The position numbers and the translations under genes are program-made. This document shows positions 25,248 through 35,057 of a stretch of DNA of 64,000 nucleotides, one piece after another. Source of the stretch: Streptomyces phaeofaciens. GTDB taxonomy: Bacteria > Actinomycetota > Actinomycetes > Streptomycetales > Streptomycetaceae. Within the stretch, counting starts at the first letter, position 1. Every line of letters starts with the position of its first letter. The DNA lies in NCBI RefSeq assembly GCF_014648915.1, contig NZ_BMSA01000001.1, positions 434,001 through 498,000 on the forward strand. The letters are read 5' to 3'. A model generated the notes under the pieces. That model made no database searches, was not told the DNA's origin, and saw only the letters and a list, made by a program, of their open reading frames with translations.

Positions 25248-26234
25248 TTGAGCATCCTGCGTCCCGAAGTGGACCGGCCCGGCGACGACCGTGCCGAGAA
25301 AGAGCCGCGCGCGGGCGCCCGGCCACGGCGGGGGAGCGGCGCCGGAACACGGCCGAGGGGGGAGCGGCGGACGGACGGGCAGACCCCGGCCGGCACTCGG
25401 GCGCGGACCCGTACCCGCCCCGGCGCCGGACCGCGCACCGGGGCCCGGCCCGGCGCCGGTGCGCGGGAGGGGGAGCGGGCCGGTCCCGGCGTGCCCGAGG
25501 CGGCGCGCGCCGGGCTCCCGGCACGGATCGTCGCGTTCGCCGGGCGGACCCTGCGGGGCGAGTGGGAGGGGATCGTCGTCGATCCGCTCCGTCGGCTGCG
25601 GCGGCGGGGGCCCGCGGCACTGTCGCTGGCGTTCGTGGCCTGCGGGGGTGTGATCTTCTTCCACGCCATCGCCCAACGGCCCGCCGGAGCCACGGCCGTA
25701 CGGATCCTCGGCGGGGTCCAGGGCGACCTGCCCCTGTGGCTGGCGCTGCTGCGCACCCCGGTGTCGTTGTACGTCCCCGCGCTCGACCTGCCGGTGTGGG
25801 CGGGCATCACCCAGCTCTTCCTCGCCTTCGCGCTGGCCGAACTCGCCCTCGGCCGGGCCCGGACCCTGGCCGTCGCCTACGCGGCCACGCTGGCCGGCAC
25901 CCTCACGGTCCGGGTGCTGATCGCCATGGGCCCGGACCGCTGGGGGGTGGGGCTGCCGCCCGAGACGGCGCAGGTGCTGGACACCGGGCCGTCCGCGGCG
26001 GTCGTGGGTCTGTTCACCTACCTCTCGGTCGTCCGCCGCGCCCCCATCGTGTTCACGCTCACCGGCGGCTCGATGGTCGTCGAGTCCCTCGCCAAGCCCA
26101 ATCTGGCCGGCCGCGAGCACCTGATCGCCGTGGGCGCCGCCCTCGTCCTGGGGCTGCTGCACGGTCAGGGCGGGCGGCTGCGGCGCCTGTTGCCCGGGGT
26201 CCGGGCGAGTGCCCAGGTGAGAGGCTCAGCCTGA
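25248..26234 (+). CDS. Rhomboid-like membrane protein
   Basis: This protein of about 328 residues starts with roughly 95 residues of basic Arg/Gly/Pro low complexity and then has about six hydrophobic helices: LSLAFVACGGVIFFHAIAQ, VWAGITQLFLAFALAELALG, TLAVAYAATLAGTLTVRVLIAM, GPSAAVVGLFTYLSVV and HLIAVGAALVLGLLHG. The GPSAAVVG segment resembles the rhomboid GxSx active-site loop, and a His occurs in the last helix, so a rhomboid-type serine protease is possible, though the dyad cannot be proven by eye. The TTG at 25248 follows GGGGA; a TTG at 25236 is the alternative. Confidence 0.65.
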   Translation: MSILRPEVDRPGDDRAEKEPRAGARPRRGSGAGTRPRGERRTDGQTPAGTRARTRTRPGAGPRTGARPGAGAREGERAGPGVPEAARAGLPARIVAFAGRTLRGEWEGIVVDPLRRLRRRGPAALSLAFVACGGVIFFHAIAQRPAGATAVRILGGVQGDLPLWLALLRTPVSLYVPALDLPVWAGITQLFLAFALAELALGRARTLAVAYAATLAGTLTVRVLIAMGPDRWGVGLPPETAQVLDTGPSAAVVGLFTYLSVVRRAPIVFTLTGGSMVVESLAKPNLAGREHLIAVGAALVLGLLHGQGGRLRRLLPGVRASAQVRGSA

Positions 26235-26340
26235 GATGTTGATATGAATTTCCGGGACGGTTGAACACTTCCGCGTCGGGCCGCGTATGGGACCGGGGGA
26301 TTTCTTGTCCGGCCGCCGACGACGACGCGTAGGAGCAACC

Positions 26341-28548
26341 TTGGTACACAACAGGCGCAGACGCCCGACGGGCGGACGACGCGCGACCTTCGCGGCGGTC
26401 GCGCTCATGCTCGGCGGCGGCGGGCTCATGGCGGCGAACGTCTACGCCTCCGCCACGGAGGACGACGGAGGGCCCTGGACATCGGGCTCCGTCACCATCG
26501 ACTGTCCCGACGTCGGGACCCGGCTCACCGATGTGCCGCAGGAAGCCGGTGAGGAGGTCGACCGTGAACTCGCCGCGCTGGACCAGCAGATCGCCGCGGC
26601 CTACCAGCAGCTCCAGGACTCGGCCCAGTCCGTGCGCGAGGACGCCGGCTTCGCCGACAACGCGGTGATGAACCCGCTGAAGGAGAAGCGCGCGGCGACG
26701 ATCGAGCGCATCGCGACCGCCATCGACCGCGTCGGCGACCGCCCGCAGGACCTCGAGGAGTTCGCCGCCTGCACGCTGCGCACCGCCGACGACCAGGCGG
26801 GCGAGGAGAACGGCGGCGGCCAGGACCAGGGCGACGGCCAGAACGACGGCCAGGCCGGGGACCAGGGTCAGCAGGGCGACGGCCAGCAGGACCAGGGCCA
26901 GCAGGACCAGGGCCAGCAGGGCGGCGGCCAGCAGGGCGGCAACGGTCAGCAGGGCAACGGCGGTCAGGCCGGCAACGGCCCCGTCGCCGCGGACTACGTG
27001 GACATCACCACCGTCCAGCCGGGCGGCCAGGGAGCGGACCCCGCCTCCGGCCCCTCCCGCGGCACCTTCGCCAGCAGCTGTGGCGTCAACGAGAACGGTC
27101 TGTTCAACTCGGACAACGTGATCGTCGCCCCGGGTGTCACCAACGGCGCCCACCACTTCCACGACTACATCGGCAACCAGTCCAACGATGCCTTCGCGTC
27201 GGACGAGGACCTGGCCAACGCCGAGACGAGCTGTGTGGACCAGGGCGACAAGTCGACCTACTACTGGCCCGTCGTCCGTCTGCAGAACGGCACCGAGGAG
27301 CAGGACGCCAAGAGCCCCGGCGGTGGCATCGAGGGCAACGCCGGCGAGATCGTCACGCCCAAGGACGTCACGCTGAGCTTCGTCGGCAACGCGCGGTCGA
27401 AGGTCACCGCCATGCCGCGGCTGCTGCGCATCATCACCGGCGACGCCAAGGCCTTCGTCAACGGCCCGGTCAACGCCAACGCCTCCTGGAGCTGCACCGG
27501 CTTCGAGGACCGGCAGCTGAAGGACAAGTACCCGCTCTGCCCGGACGGCAGTGACGTGGTGCGCACCTTCCGCTTCCAGAGCTGCTGGGACGGCTCCAAC
27601 ATCGACAGCGCCAACCACCGCACCCACGTGGCCTTCGCCGCCGCCGACGGCAGCTGCGCGAACAACTTCAAGGCCATCCCGCAGCTGGTCCAGCGGATCG
27701 TGTACGACGTCGACGCGCCGAGCCTCGACGACGGCGGCCGGACGACCCCGCTGTTCGCGGTGGACTCCTTCCCCGAGCAGCTGCACAAGCCGGGGACGGA
27801 CCACGGCGACTTCATCAACGTCTTCGACGAGAACCTGATGAACGAGATGGTCGACTGCATCAACGAGGGCCGCACGTGCGGCGCCGGCACCGGAGCGGGT
27901 GGCGGCGACAACGGCGGCGACAACGGTGGTGACAACGGCGGCGACAACGGTGGTGACAACGGCGGCGACAACGGAAACGGTGGCGACAACGGTTCCGGGA
28001 ACGGCGGCGACACCGGCAACGACAACGGCGGCGGCAACGGCGGCGACAACGGGTCGGACGACGCCAACGGCGGCGACAACGGGAACGACGGCGGCAACGG
28101 CGGCAACAACGGTGACAACGGCGGCAACGGCGGCCAAGCCCCGCCCGCCCAGTCCCCCGAGCCCCCCGCCGCGAGCGAGCCGGCCGACGGCGGCGACGAC
28201 TCCGGTGGCGACACCCCGGTGACCCAGGAACCGAAGATCGACACCAAGCCGTCACCGAAGACCGACACGGCGAAGCCGGACGCGGGCGCCGAAGACGGCT
28301 CCGGCGCCGGCGGTGAGGTCGGCACGGCCGCCACCGCGCCCCCGGAGCAGTCGGACGAGCCGTCCGCCGAAGGCACCACCACCCCGGTCGACGACACCGG
28401 TCCGCAGACGGAGCCCCAGACGCAGCCCCAGGCCGTCGAGGGCAGCCTCGCCGAGACGGGCGCCCAGCTGTGGCCCGCCGCGGCGGGAGCCCTGCTGCTG
28501 ATCGCCGGGTTCGTCCTCCTGCGGCGTACGGCCTTCCGCAAGGAGTGA
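26341..28548 (+). CDS. Sortase-anchored DUF1996 surface protein
   Basis: This 735-residue protein has a signal peptide ([20 protein letters not shown] ... YASA), a Gln/Gly/Asp-rich spacer, a DUF1996 domain (about 225-500; [61 protein letters not shown]), a long Gly/Asn/Asp repeat linker (about 515-610), and a C-terminal sortase signal: LAETG at 703-707, a hydrophobic helix and the basic tail RRTAFRKE. LAxTG is the signal used by class E sortases of Streptomyces. The DUF1996 function is unknown; related fungal proteins are secreted. TTG at 26341 is chosen for the AGGAG five bases upstream. A terminator follows. Confidence 0.92.
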   Translation: MVHNRRRRPTGGRRATFAAVALMLGGGGLMAANVYASATEDDGGPWTSGSVTIDCPDVGTRLTDVPQEAGEEVDRELAALDQQIAAAYQQLQDSAQSVREDAGFADNAVMNPLKEKRAATIERIATAIDRVGDRPQDLEEFAACTLRTADDQAGEENGGGQDQGDGQNDGQAGDQGQQGDGQQDQGQQDQGQQGGGQQGGNGQQGNGGQAGNGPVAADYVDITTVQPGGQGADPASGPSRGTFASSCGVNENGLFNSDNVIVAPGVTNGAHHFHDYIGNQSNDAFASDEDLANAETSCVDQGDKSTYYWPVVRLQNGTEEQDAKSPGGGIEGNAGEIVTPKDVTLSFVGNARSKVTAMPRLLRIITGDAKAFVNGPVNANASWSCTGFEDRQLKDKYPLCPDGSDVVRTFRFQSCWDGSNIDSANHRTHVAFAAADGSCANNFKAIPQLVQRIVYDVDAPSLDDGGRTTPLFAVDSFPEQLHKPGTDHGDFINVFDENLMNEMVDCINEGRTCGAGTGAGGGDNGGDNGGDNGGDNGGDNGGDNGNGGDNGSGNGGDTGNDNGGGNGGDNGSDDANGGDNGNDGGNGGNNGDNGGNGGQAPPAQSPEPPAASEPADGGDDSGGDTPVTQEPKIDTKPSPKTDTAKPDAGAEDGSGAGGEVGTAATAPPEQSDEPSAEGTTTPVDDTGPQTEPQTQPQAVEGSLAETGAQLWPAAAGALLLIAGFVLLRRTAFRKE

Positions 28549-28557
28549 AGGTCCGTC

Positions 28558-28590
28558 AAGGGGCCCGCCGGCACTGCCGGCGGGCCCCTT
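28558..28590 (+). terminator. Strong terminator after the DUF1996 gene
   Basis: AAGGGGCCCGCCGGC (28558-28572) and its exact complement at 28576-28590 form a 15-bp stem with a three-base loop, nine bases after the stop codon. Confidence 0.85.
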
Positions 28591-28688
28591 GGCACATCCC
28601 GTACGGGTGCTCCCGCCCGCAAGGCCCCTCCCCGGGACCCGGCCGCGCGGTATACGTCGCTCCGATCGCACGCCACGATGGGAGAGCC

Positions 28689-30398
28689 ATGGAGTCCACC
28701 GAGTCCACCGAGTACCCCTACGACCTCGGCAGCCACGGCCGGCCCGTGACGACCTCGTCACCCGAGGCCCAGCTGTGGTTCGACCGCGGGCTGGTGTGGT
28801 CGTACGCCTTCCACCACGAGGAGGCCGTCGTCTGCTTCGAGGCCGCCGTCCGGGCCGACCCCGACTGCGCCATGGCCCACTGGGGCATCGCCTACGCGCT
28901 CGGCCCCAACTACAACAAGCCCTGGGAGTTCTTCGACGAGGAGGACCTCACCCGGACCGTCGCCCGCACCCACGCCGCCGTGGAGCGGGCCCACGAGAAG
29001 GCGGCCCGCGCCACCCCCGTCGAACGGGCCCTGATCGGCGCGCTGCGCGCCCGCTACCCGCAGTCCGGCCCGGCGAAGGACTGCTCGGTGTGGAACGAGC
29101 CGTACGCCGACGCCATGCGCGCCGTCCACGACCTCGCCCCCGACGACCTCGACGTGGCCGCCCTGTACGCCGACGCGCTGATGAACCTGACCCCCTGGCA
29201 GCTGTGGGACCTGCGCACCGGCACACCCGCCGAGGGCGCCCGCACCCGGGAGGCCAAGGACGTGCTCGACCGCGCGCTCGCCACCGGGCCCGCCGCCCGC
29301 CATCCCGGCCTCCTGCACTTCTACGTCCACCTCATGGAGATGTCCCCGACCCCCGAGGGCGCCCTCCAGGTCGCCGACCGGCTGCGCGGCCTGGTGCCCG
29401 ACGCCGGCCATCTCCAGCACATGCCGTCCCACCTGGACGTGCTCTGCGGCGACTACCGCCGGGTCGTCACCGACAACAGCGCCGCGATCGCCGCCGACGA
29501 GAAGTACCGGGCCCGCGCCGGCGCGATGAACTTCTACACGCTGTACCGGTCGCACAACCACCACTTCAAGATCTACGGCGCGATGTTCCTCGGCCAGTGC
29601 GGTACGGCCCTGGAGGCCGCCGACCGCCTGGAGGAGTCGATCCCGGAGGCGCTGCTGCGCGTACCGAGCCCGCCGATGGCCGACTGGCTCGAAGGCTTCC
29701 TCGGCATGCGCTTCCACATCCTGATCCGGTTCGGCCGCTGGCAGGACATCCTCGCCCTCCCGCTGCCCGCGGACCCCGAGCTGTACTGCGTCACGACCGC
29801 CCTGCTCCACTACGCCCGGGGGGTGGCGCTCTCCGCCACCGGCCGGGTCGAGGAGGCCGGGGCGGAACGCGAGCTGCTGCGGGCGGCGGCCGGCCGGATC
29901 CCCGAGACCCGGATGCTGTTCAACAACACCTGCCAGGACATCCTCGCGATCGCCCGCGCGATGCTGGACGGCGAACTGGAGTACCGCAAGGGCCGGTACG
30001 ACCTCGCCTTCGCCGCCCTGGAACGCTCGGTCGAACTCGACGACAACCTCCCCTACGACGAGCCGTGGGGCTGGATGCAGCCCACCCGGCACGCCTACGG
30101 CGCGCTGCTCCTGGAGCAGGGGCGGATCGCCGAGGCCGAGGCGGTCTACCGTGCCGACCTCGGGCTCGACGACAGCCTGCCGCGCCCCTCCCAGCACCCC
30201 GGCAACGTCTGGTCCCTGCACGGCTTCCACGAATGCCTCGTCCGTGGGGGCAAGGACGCGGAGGCCCGGATCGTGGCCCAGCAGCTGAAACTCGCGGCCG
30301 CACTGGCCGACGTACCCGTCCGTGCGTCCTGCTTCTGCCGTCTGGACGCTCCGGAGGACTCCGCCGACGCCTCCGGTTGCTGCGGCATGGACAATTGA
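28689..30398 (+). CDS. Tetratricopeptide repeat protein with His and Cys motifs
   Basis: This 569-residue protein is built of TPR-like helix pairs (EAVVCFEAAVRADPDCAMAH, GRYDLAFAALERSVELDD, GRIAEAEAVYRADLGLDD). It also has striking His motifs, LLHFYVHLMEM and LQHMPSHLDV near the middle and SHNHHFKIYG after them, and a Cys-rich C-terminus (ASCFCRLD, SGCCGMDN). These could bind a metal (inference). The ATG at 28689 follows GGGAGAGCC. No signal peptide is seen. The function is unknown; the family is widespread in bacteria as unnamed TPR proteins. It is followed after 53 bases by the diacylglycerol kinase gene on the same strand. Confidence 0.8.
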   Translation: MESTESTEYPYDLGSHGRPVTTSSPEAQLWFDRGLVWSYAFHHEEAVVCFEAAVRADPDCAMAHWGIAYALGPNYNKPWEFFDEEDLTRTVARTHAAVERAHEKAARATPVERALIGALRARYPQSGPAKDCSVWNEPYADAMRAVHDLAPDDLDVAALYADALMNLTPWQLWDLRTGTPAEGARTREAKDVLDRALATGPAARHPGLLHFYVHLMEMSPTPEGALQVADRLRGLVPDAGHLQHMPSHLDVLCGDYRRVVTDNSAAIAADEKYRARAGAMNFYTLYRSHNHHFKIYGAMFLGQCGTALEAADRLEESIPEALLRVPSPPMADWLEGFLGMRFHILIRFGRWQDILALPLPADPELYCVTTALLHYARGVALSATGRVEEAGAERELLRAAAGRIPETRMLFNNTCQDILAIARAMLDGELEYRKGRYDLAFAALERSVELDDNLPYDEPWGWMQPTRHAYGALLLEQGRIAEAEAVYRADLGLDDSLPRPSQHPGNVWSLHGFHECLVRGGKDAEARIVAQQLKLAAALADVPVRASCFCRLDAPEDSADASGCCGMDN

Positions 30399-30451
30399 TC
30401 GACGACACTGTCGACGCACAACAGGGGGACCCCGGGCATGGCGGGCGCACG

Positions 30452-31846
30452 GTGAACGAGACACGCAGAACCGCTCCGACACGACCATGGCCGGTCGGCC
30501 GGACGGGCCAGGACGCCGTCGCCCGCGCGCGGCGCTGGGCCCGGCTCGCCCTGGCGCTCGTGGCCGGCTGCGCCGCCGTCGTGGCGGGCGGCTCCGGATC
30601 GCGCGGCTGGCTGGTCCTGCTCGTCGGCCTCGCCGGCCTCGGTCTCGCCGGGGCGGGCGTGTGGTGGATGCTCGCGCACCGGGGCGGTGCCAGGCTGCTG
30701 GGCGGCCTGCTCGCCGTCACCGCGCCGATCGGCGTCCTGGTGCTGTACGCCGCGTCGGGCCTGTGGGTGGTCGCCGTGAGCGCGCTCGCGCTCTGGGCGG
30801 CCGCCCTCGGCGCGGCCCGCGCCTCACTGCGCAGTGTGCGCCGCCCCAAGGGCACGCACGGGCGCAAGGTCCTGCCGCCCCGCCGGCCGGTCCTGATCAT
30901 GAACGTGAAGTCGGGCGGCGGCAAGGTCGTCAAGCACGGCCTCGTCGAGCGGGCGGAGGCCCTGGGTGCGCGCGTGGTGCTGCTCGGCACCGACGACGGC
31001 CACACCGACCCCGTGGCGAAGGCGCGGCAGGCCGTCGCCGAGGGCGCCGACCTGCTCGGTGTCGCGGGCGGCGACGGCACCCAGGCGCTGGTGGCGGCCG
31101 TGGCCGCCGAGCACGACCTGCCGTTCCTGGTCGTCGCCGCCGGCACCCGCAACCACTTCGCCATGGATCTCGGCCTGGACCGCACCGACCCGGTGCTCAG
31201 CCTCGACGCCCTCACCCACGGCGTCGAACTCCGCGTCGACCTCGGCGAGGTCGGCGGGCAGGCCTTCGTCAACACCGTCTCCTTCGGGGCGTACGCGGAG
31301 ATAGTGCAGAGCCCCGAGTACCGCGACGCCAAGGCCGCCACCGCGCTGGAGCACCTGCCCGACCTCCTCCAGGGCGAGGCCGGCACGACCCTGGACGTCA
31401 CGGCGGACGAATCCCGGATCCACGCCCCGCAGGCCCTGCTGGTCAGCAACAACCCCTACGCCCGCGCCGACCCGCTGGGCGGCGGCCGCCGGCCCCGGCT
31501 GGACACGGGTCTGCTCGGTGTGATCGGCGTCCGCGTCGAGGGCGCCGCCCAGGCCGCCGAGCTGGCGCTGCTCGGCGAACGGGCCAGCGGCATCACCTCG
31601 CTCACCGCCCGCCGGGTGATCGTCGAGGCGGACCAGGACTCCATTCCGGTCGCCGTCGACGGCGAGGCCCTCGACCTGCCCACCCCGGTGGTCTGCACGG
31701 TACGGCCCGGCGCGCTCCGGGTCCGGGTGCCCCGGCACCGCCCGGGCGCCGCCTACGCGCCTCCCACGGTCGACTGGCGGCGGATCGTCCGCCTCGCGTT
31801 CGGCCACCCCGACCCTCGCACGATCAAGGATGCCTACGATGTCTGA
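30452..31846 (+). CDS. Diacylglycerol/lipid kinase with membrane N-terminus
   Basis: This 464-residue protein has about four N-terminal hydrophobic helices (LALALVAGCAAVVAG, WLVLLVGLAGLGLAGAGVWW, LLGGLLAVTAPIGVLVLYAA, VVAVSALALWAAALGAA) and a DAG-kinase catalytic domain from about residue 145: LIMNVKSGGGKV, the GVAGGDGTQAL nucleotide motif, AAGTRNHFAMDLGL and DGEALDLP. It should phosphorylate a lipid such as diacylglycerol or a sphingoid/isoprenoid alcohol. It overlaps the PAP2 phosphatase gene by eight bases, so kinase and phosphatase are likely co-made and may act on the same lipid pool. GTG at 30452 is the best start in range but has a weak ribosome binding site. Confidence 0.88.
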   Translation: MNETRRTAPTRPWPVGRTGQDAVARARRWARLALALVAGCAAVVAGGSGSRGWLVLLVGLAGLGLAGAGVWWMLAHRGGARLLGGLLAVTAPIGVLVLYAASGLWVVAVSALALWAAALGAARASLRSVRRPKGTHGRKVLPPRRPVLIMNVKSGGGKVVKHGLVERAEALGARVVLLGTDDGHTDPVAKARQAVAEGADLLGVAGGDGTQALVAAVAAEHDLPFLVVAAGTRNHFAMDLGLDRTDPVLSLDALTHGVELRVDLGEVGGQAFVNTVSFGAYAEIVQSPEYRDAKAATALEHLPDLLQGEAGTTLDVTADESRIHAPQALLVSNNPYARADPLGGGRRPRLDTGLLGVIGVRVEGAAQAAELALLGERASGITSLTARRVIVEADQDSIPVAVDGEALDLPTPVVCTVRPGALRVRVPRHRPGAAYAPPTVDWRRIVRLAFGHPDPRTIKDAYDV

Positions 31847-32411
31847 CCGCCGGCAGAAGATCTCCGCCCTGAGCCTCGTCCACGACCTCGCGACCATGGA
31901 CCAGGCCCTGTACGAAACGGTCACCGTCACCAGGACGCCCACTCTGGACACCGCGCTGCGCCGGCTGTCCGCGGCCGCCGACCACTCCAAGATCTCCTTC
32001 GCGGTCGCCACCGGCCTGGCCCTGTGCGGGAGCCGTCCGCGCCGAGCCGCCGTCCTGGGCGTCGCGGCCGTCGGAATCGCCTCGGCCACCGCCAACCTGC
32101 TCGGCAAGCGGCTGGTACGGCGGCCGCGGCCGCACCGGGCGGAGGACTCGCCGTTCCCGGGCCGCCATGTGCCGATGCCGGACTCCGCGTCCTTCCCCTC
32201 CGGGCACACCGCCTCGGCCGTCGCCTTCGCGGCCGCCGTCGGCCCGGCCTTCCCGGCCGCCGCCGTCCCGCTGGGCCTGCTGGCCTGCGCGGTCGGCTAC
32301 TCGCGGGTTCACACCGGGGTCCACTACCCGGGCGACGTCGTGGCCGGAGCCCTGCTCGGCACCGGATCCGCGGCCCTGGTCGTGGCCCTGGCGTCCCGCG
32401 CGGACGCCTGA
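31839..32411 (+). CDS. PAP2 superfamily phosphatase
   Basis: This 190-residue membrane phosphatase shows all three PAP2 signatures in order: KRLVRRPRP (KX6RP), SFPSGHTAS (PSGH) and SRVHTGVHYPGDVVAG (SRX5HX3D). Hydrophobic helices surround them. It should remove phosphate from lipid phosphates such as phosphatidic acid or isoprenoid diphosphates at the membrane face. ATG at 31839 overlaps the end of the lipid-kinase gene and uses the AAGGA inside that gene. A 20-bp duplication (GCGGACGCCTGACGGACC twice) covers its stop codon. Confidence 0.9.
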   Translation: MSDRRQKISALSLVHDLATMDQALYETVTVTRTPTLDTALRRLSAAADHSKISFAVATGLALCGSRPRRAAVLGVAAVGIASATANLLGKRLVRRPRPHRAEDSPFPGRHVPMPDSASFPSGHTASAVAFAAAVGPAFPAAAVPLGLLACAVGYSRVHTGVHYPGDVVAGALLGTGSAALVVALASRADA

Positions 32412-32438
32412 CGGACCACGCGGACGCCTGACGGACCG

Positions 32439-33074
32439 CTACGCCCGCTCGCAATACAGGAAGACGTGGGGTTCGGGCACGGCCTCGGGATGGTCGGGGG
32501 TGAACAGACTGCTCTCCTCGGCCAGCACGGTCAGGCCCGCCTCCCGCACCACGTCGACGAGGTCCTCGCCGGCGAAGCTCGTCACCCGCACCGGCTGCCC
32601 CATGAAGACGGCGTCCACGCCGTCCACGTCCAGGGGGACGGTGGCGAGCACGAGACTGCCGCCGGGCACCAGCGCCCGCCCCAGCCGTCCGATCAGCTCG
32701 GCCTGCCGCGCACGGTCCATCTGGAGCAGCGAGAAGTACACGCAGACCGCGTCGAACGAGCCCTCCCCGAGCGGGATTTCCCAGATGTCGGCACAGCGGA
32801 AGACGGCCCCGGGAACCTGCCGGGCGGCGAGGTCGACCATCACGGGGGAGACGTCGACACCCAGCACGTCATGACCGGCCGCCGCCAGCGTCCGCGCGGT
32901 CGGCCGGCCGGTCCCGCTGCCGACGTCCAGTACCCGGCCGCCCGGCGCGAGCCGCCCCAGCAGCCACTCCAGGGACGCGCGGTGCGCCTCCGAGTGCGCG
33001 AACGCCTTCTCGTACTCGGAACCCAGCGCGTCGAACACCGCCGCCGCCCGCCGCCCGTCGTCCTCGCCGGCCAC
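32439..33074 (-). CDS. Class I SAM-dependent methyltransferase
   Basis: This 211-residue protein has the Rossmann-type methyltransferase motif I GGRVLDVGSGTGRPTARTL, acidic motif VLGVDVSPVMV, and FRCADIWEIPLGEGSFDAV followed by LVPGGSLVLATVP. Substrate unknown; small-molecule or lipid methylation is common. The GTG at 33074 has GGGAGG at good distance; an upstream ATG adds a poor basic extension. It converges on the PAP2 gene with 27 bases between stops. No partner gene shares its strand nearby. Confidence 0.88.
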   Translation of the reverse strand: MAGEDDGRRAAAVFDALGSEYEKAFAHSEAHRASLEWLLGRLAPGGRVLDVGSGTGRPTARTLAAAGHDVLGVDVSPVMVDLAARQVPGAVFRCADIWEIPLGEGSFDAVCVYFSLLQMDRARQAELIGRLGRALVPGGSLVLATVPLDVDGVDAVFMGQPVRVTSFAGEDLVDVVREAGLTVLAEESSLFTPDHPEAVPEPHVFLYCERA

Positions 33075-33665
<591 letters not shown>

Positions 33666-33678
33666 CCGGTCTCCCCGC

Positions 33679-34863
33679 TCAACGCCGCGCGGGCAGAGAC
33701 ACGGTCAGGTTCCTGATCTCGTAGCCGCCGATCTCGTCCTTGAACGAGACCCGCGGCACACCGGTCACCCGCAGCCCGTCCAGCGCGAAGAGCCGGCTGA
33801 GCAGGACATCGGCCTCCAGTACGGCGACCCCCGCGCCCGGGCAGCGGTGGGCGCCGTCCCCGAACGCCAGTCCGGCGGCCCCCGGGCCGAGCCCCGGCGC
33901 CCGACCGGGGCGCAGCAGCAGCGGATCATCGCCGACCACCTGTGGATCGGCGTTGACCTCGTCGACGTGGACGGTGATCAGCTCACCCGCGTCGACACGG
34001 ATCCCGCCGATCTCCACGGGCGCCGTGGTCCGGCGGGACAGGCGTCCCACGACCGGCTCCAGCCGCAGGATCTCCTGGAGCAGCGCGAGCCGCTCCGGCT
34101 CCCGCGCCGCACGGTAGCGCTCCCGCAGCGCGGGATCGTCGAACAGATGCCAGGCGGCGACAGAGATGAACTCCCGGGTGGTGACCATGCCGGCCGCCGC
34201 GTAGGTCAGGCACTCGCCGAGGATCTCCGCGTCCGAGCAGCCGTCGGCCAGCAGATGCGAGATCAGGTCGTCCCGTTCCCGGCGGCGGTGCGCGCGGATC
34301 GCCGGGCGGACGTCGGCGAGGTGGATGCGCAGCCAGTTCATGTTCTGCCGCACCAGCCAGTACAGGCCGTGCGCACTCGTCAGGCCCGGCCGGCCGAACT
34401 CCTCGGGGAAGAAGCGCTCCAGCCGCCGCTTCAGCCCAGGGCGGCTGTGCGTGAGCCCGATGATGTCCCGGACCACCTCGATCGCCATGGTGAAGCTCAG
34501 ATCGGACAGCTGCGCCCGCCCGGCCCGCCGCAGTACCGCGACCTGCTCCTGCGCGACGCGTGTCATCAGCTCGCGGTAGTGCTCGTCCACCCGCCGGGGT
34601 GTGAAGAACCGGGCGGTCTGCCGGCGCTGCTCCCGGTGGCCGGGGCCGTCCTGGTACAGCACGGGGCGCCGGATCCGGGGCGGCAGCTTCTCCACCGTCT
34701 CGATCCCCAGCCCCGCCTGCACGGTCTCCGTGCTGCGCAGCACCTCACGGGCGGCGGCGTACCCGCGCACCCGCCACGTCCCGTCCTCCCCACGGCTCAC
34801 CGGACACCCGGACCGCCCGGGCCCCCGGTCGACCTTCCGTACGGTTTCCTGCGCGTCCCCCAC
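33679..34863 (-). CDS. Cytochrome P450
   Basis: This 394-residue P450 has the K-helix ExxR in LLQEILRLEPVVGRLSRRT and the heme loop FGDGAHRCPGAG with the heme-ligating Cys at about residue 341. The I-helix reads AAGMVTTRE, so the usual acidic residue before the conserved Thr is Val. It is soluble, with no membrane anchor, and needs a ferredoxin and reductase for electrons; none is adjacent, though the fprA-type gene at 15189-16553 is one possible reductase. GTG at 34863 follows GGAGGG at seven bases; an ATG at 34941 is less likely. Substrate unknown. Confidence 0.92.
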   Translation of the reverse strand: MGDAQETVRKVDRGPGRSGCPVSRGEDGTWRVRGYAAAREVLRSTETVQAGLGIETVEKLPPRIRRPVLYQDGPGHREQRRQTARFFTPRRVDEHYRELMTRVAQEQVAVLRRAGRAQLSDLSFTMAIEVVRDIIGLTHSRPGLKRRLERFFPEEFGRPGLTSAHGLYWLVRQNMNWLRIHLADVRPAIRAHRRRERDDLISHLLADGCSDAEILGECLTYAAAGMVTTREFISVAAWHLFDDPALRERYRAAREPERLALLQEILRLEPVVGRLSRRTTAPVEIGGIRVDAGELITVHVDEVNADPQVVGDDPLLLRPGRAPGLGPGAAGLAFGDGAHRCPGAGVAVLEADVLLSRLFALDGLRVTGVPRVSFKDEIGGYEIRNLTVSLPARR

Positions 34864-35057
34864 CGGACCACCCTCCGTTCGCCGGACCGGACGCCAGTGT
34901 GACCGCGGGGACCGCCCCGGCGATGCCCCACTTTCGGCCACACGGCTGCCACGGGTCCGGGCACGCCGGCGTCACGCCTGCCGGCCCTGACCTTCGGCGC
35001 CGGCCGCTGTGGCCCGGTGGCGTCCGGTCCGCCGGTGGTGTGACGTCCCTCGGGGTG

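Noticed and set aside
32400..32437. Attachment-site duplication at the end of the PAP2 gene
   Set aside because: The 18-bp direct repeat is immediate tandem duplication with no tRNA, integrase or mobile genes; local slippage explains it.
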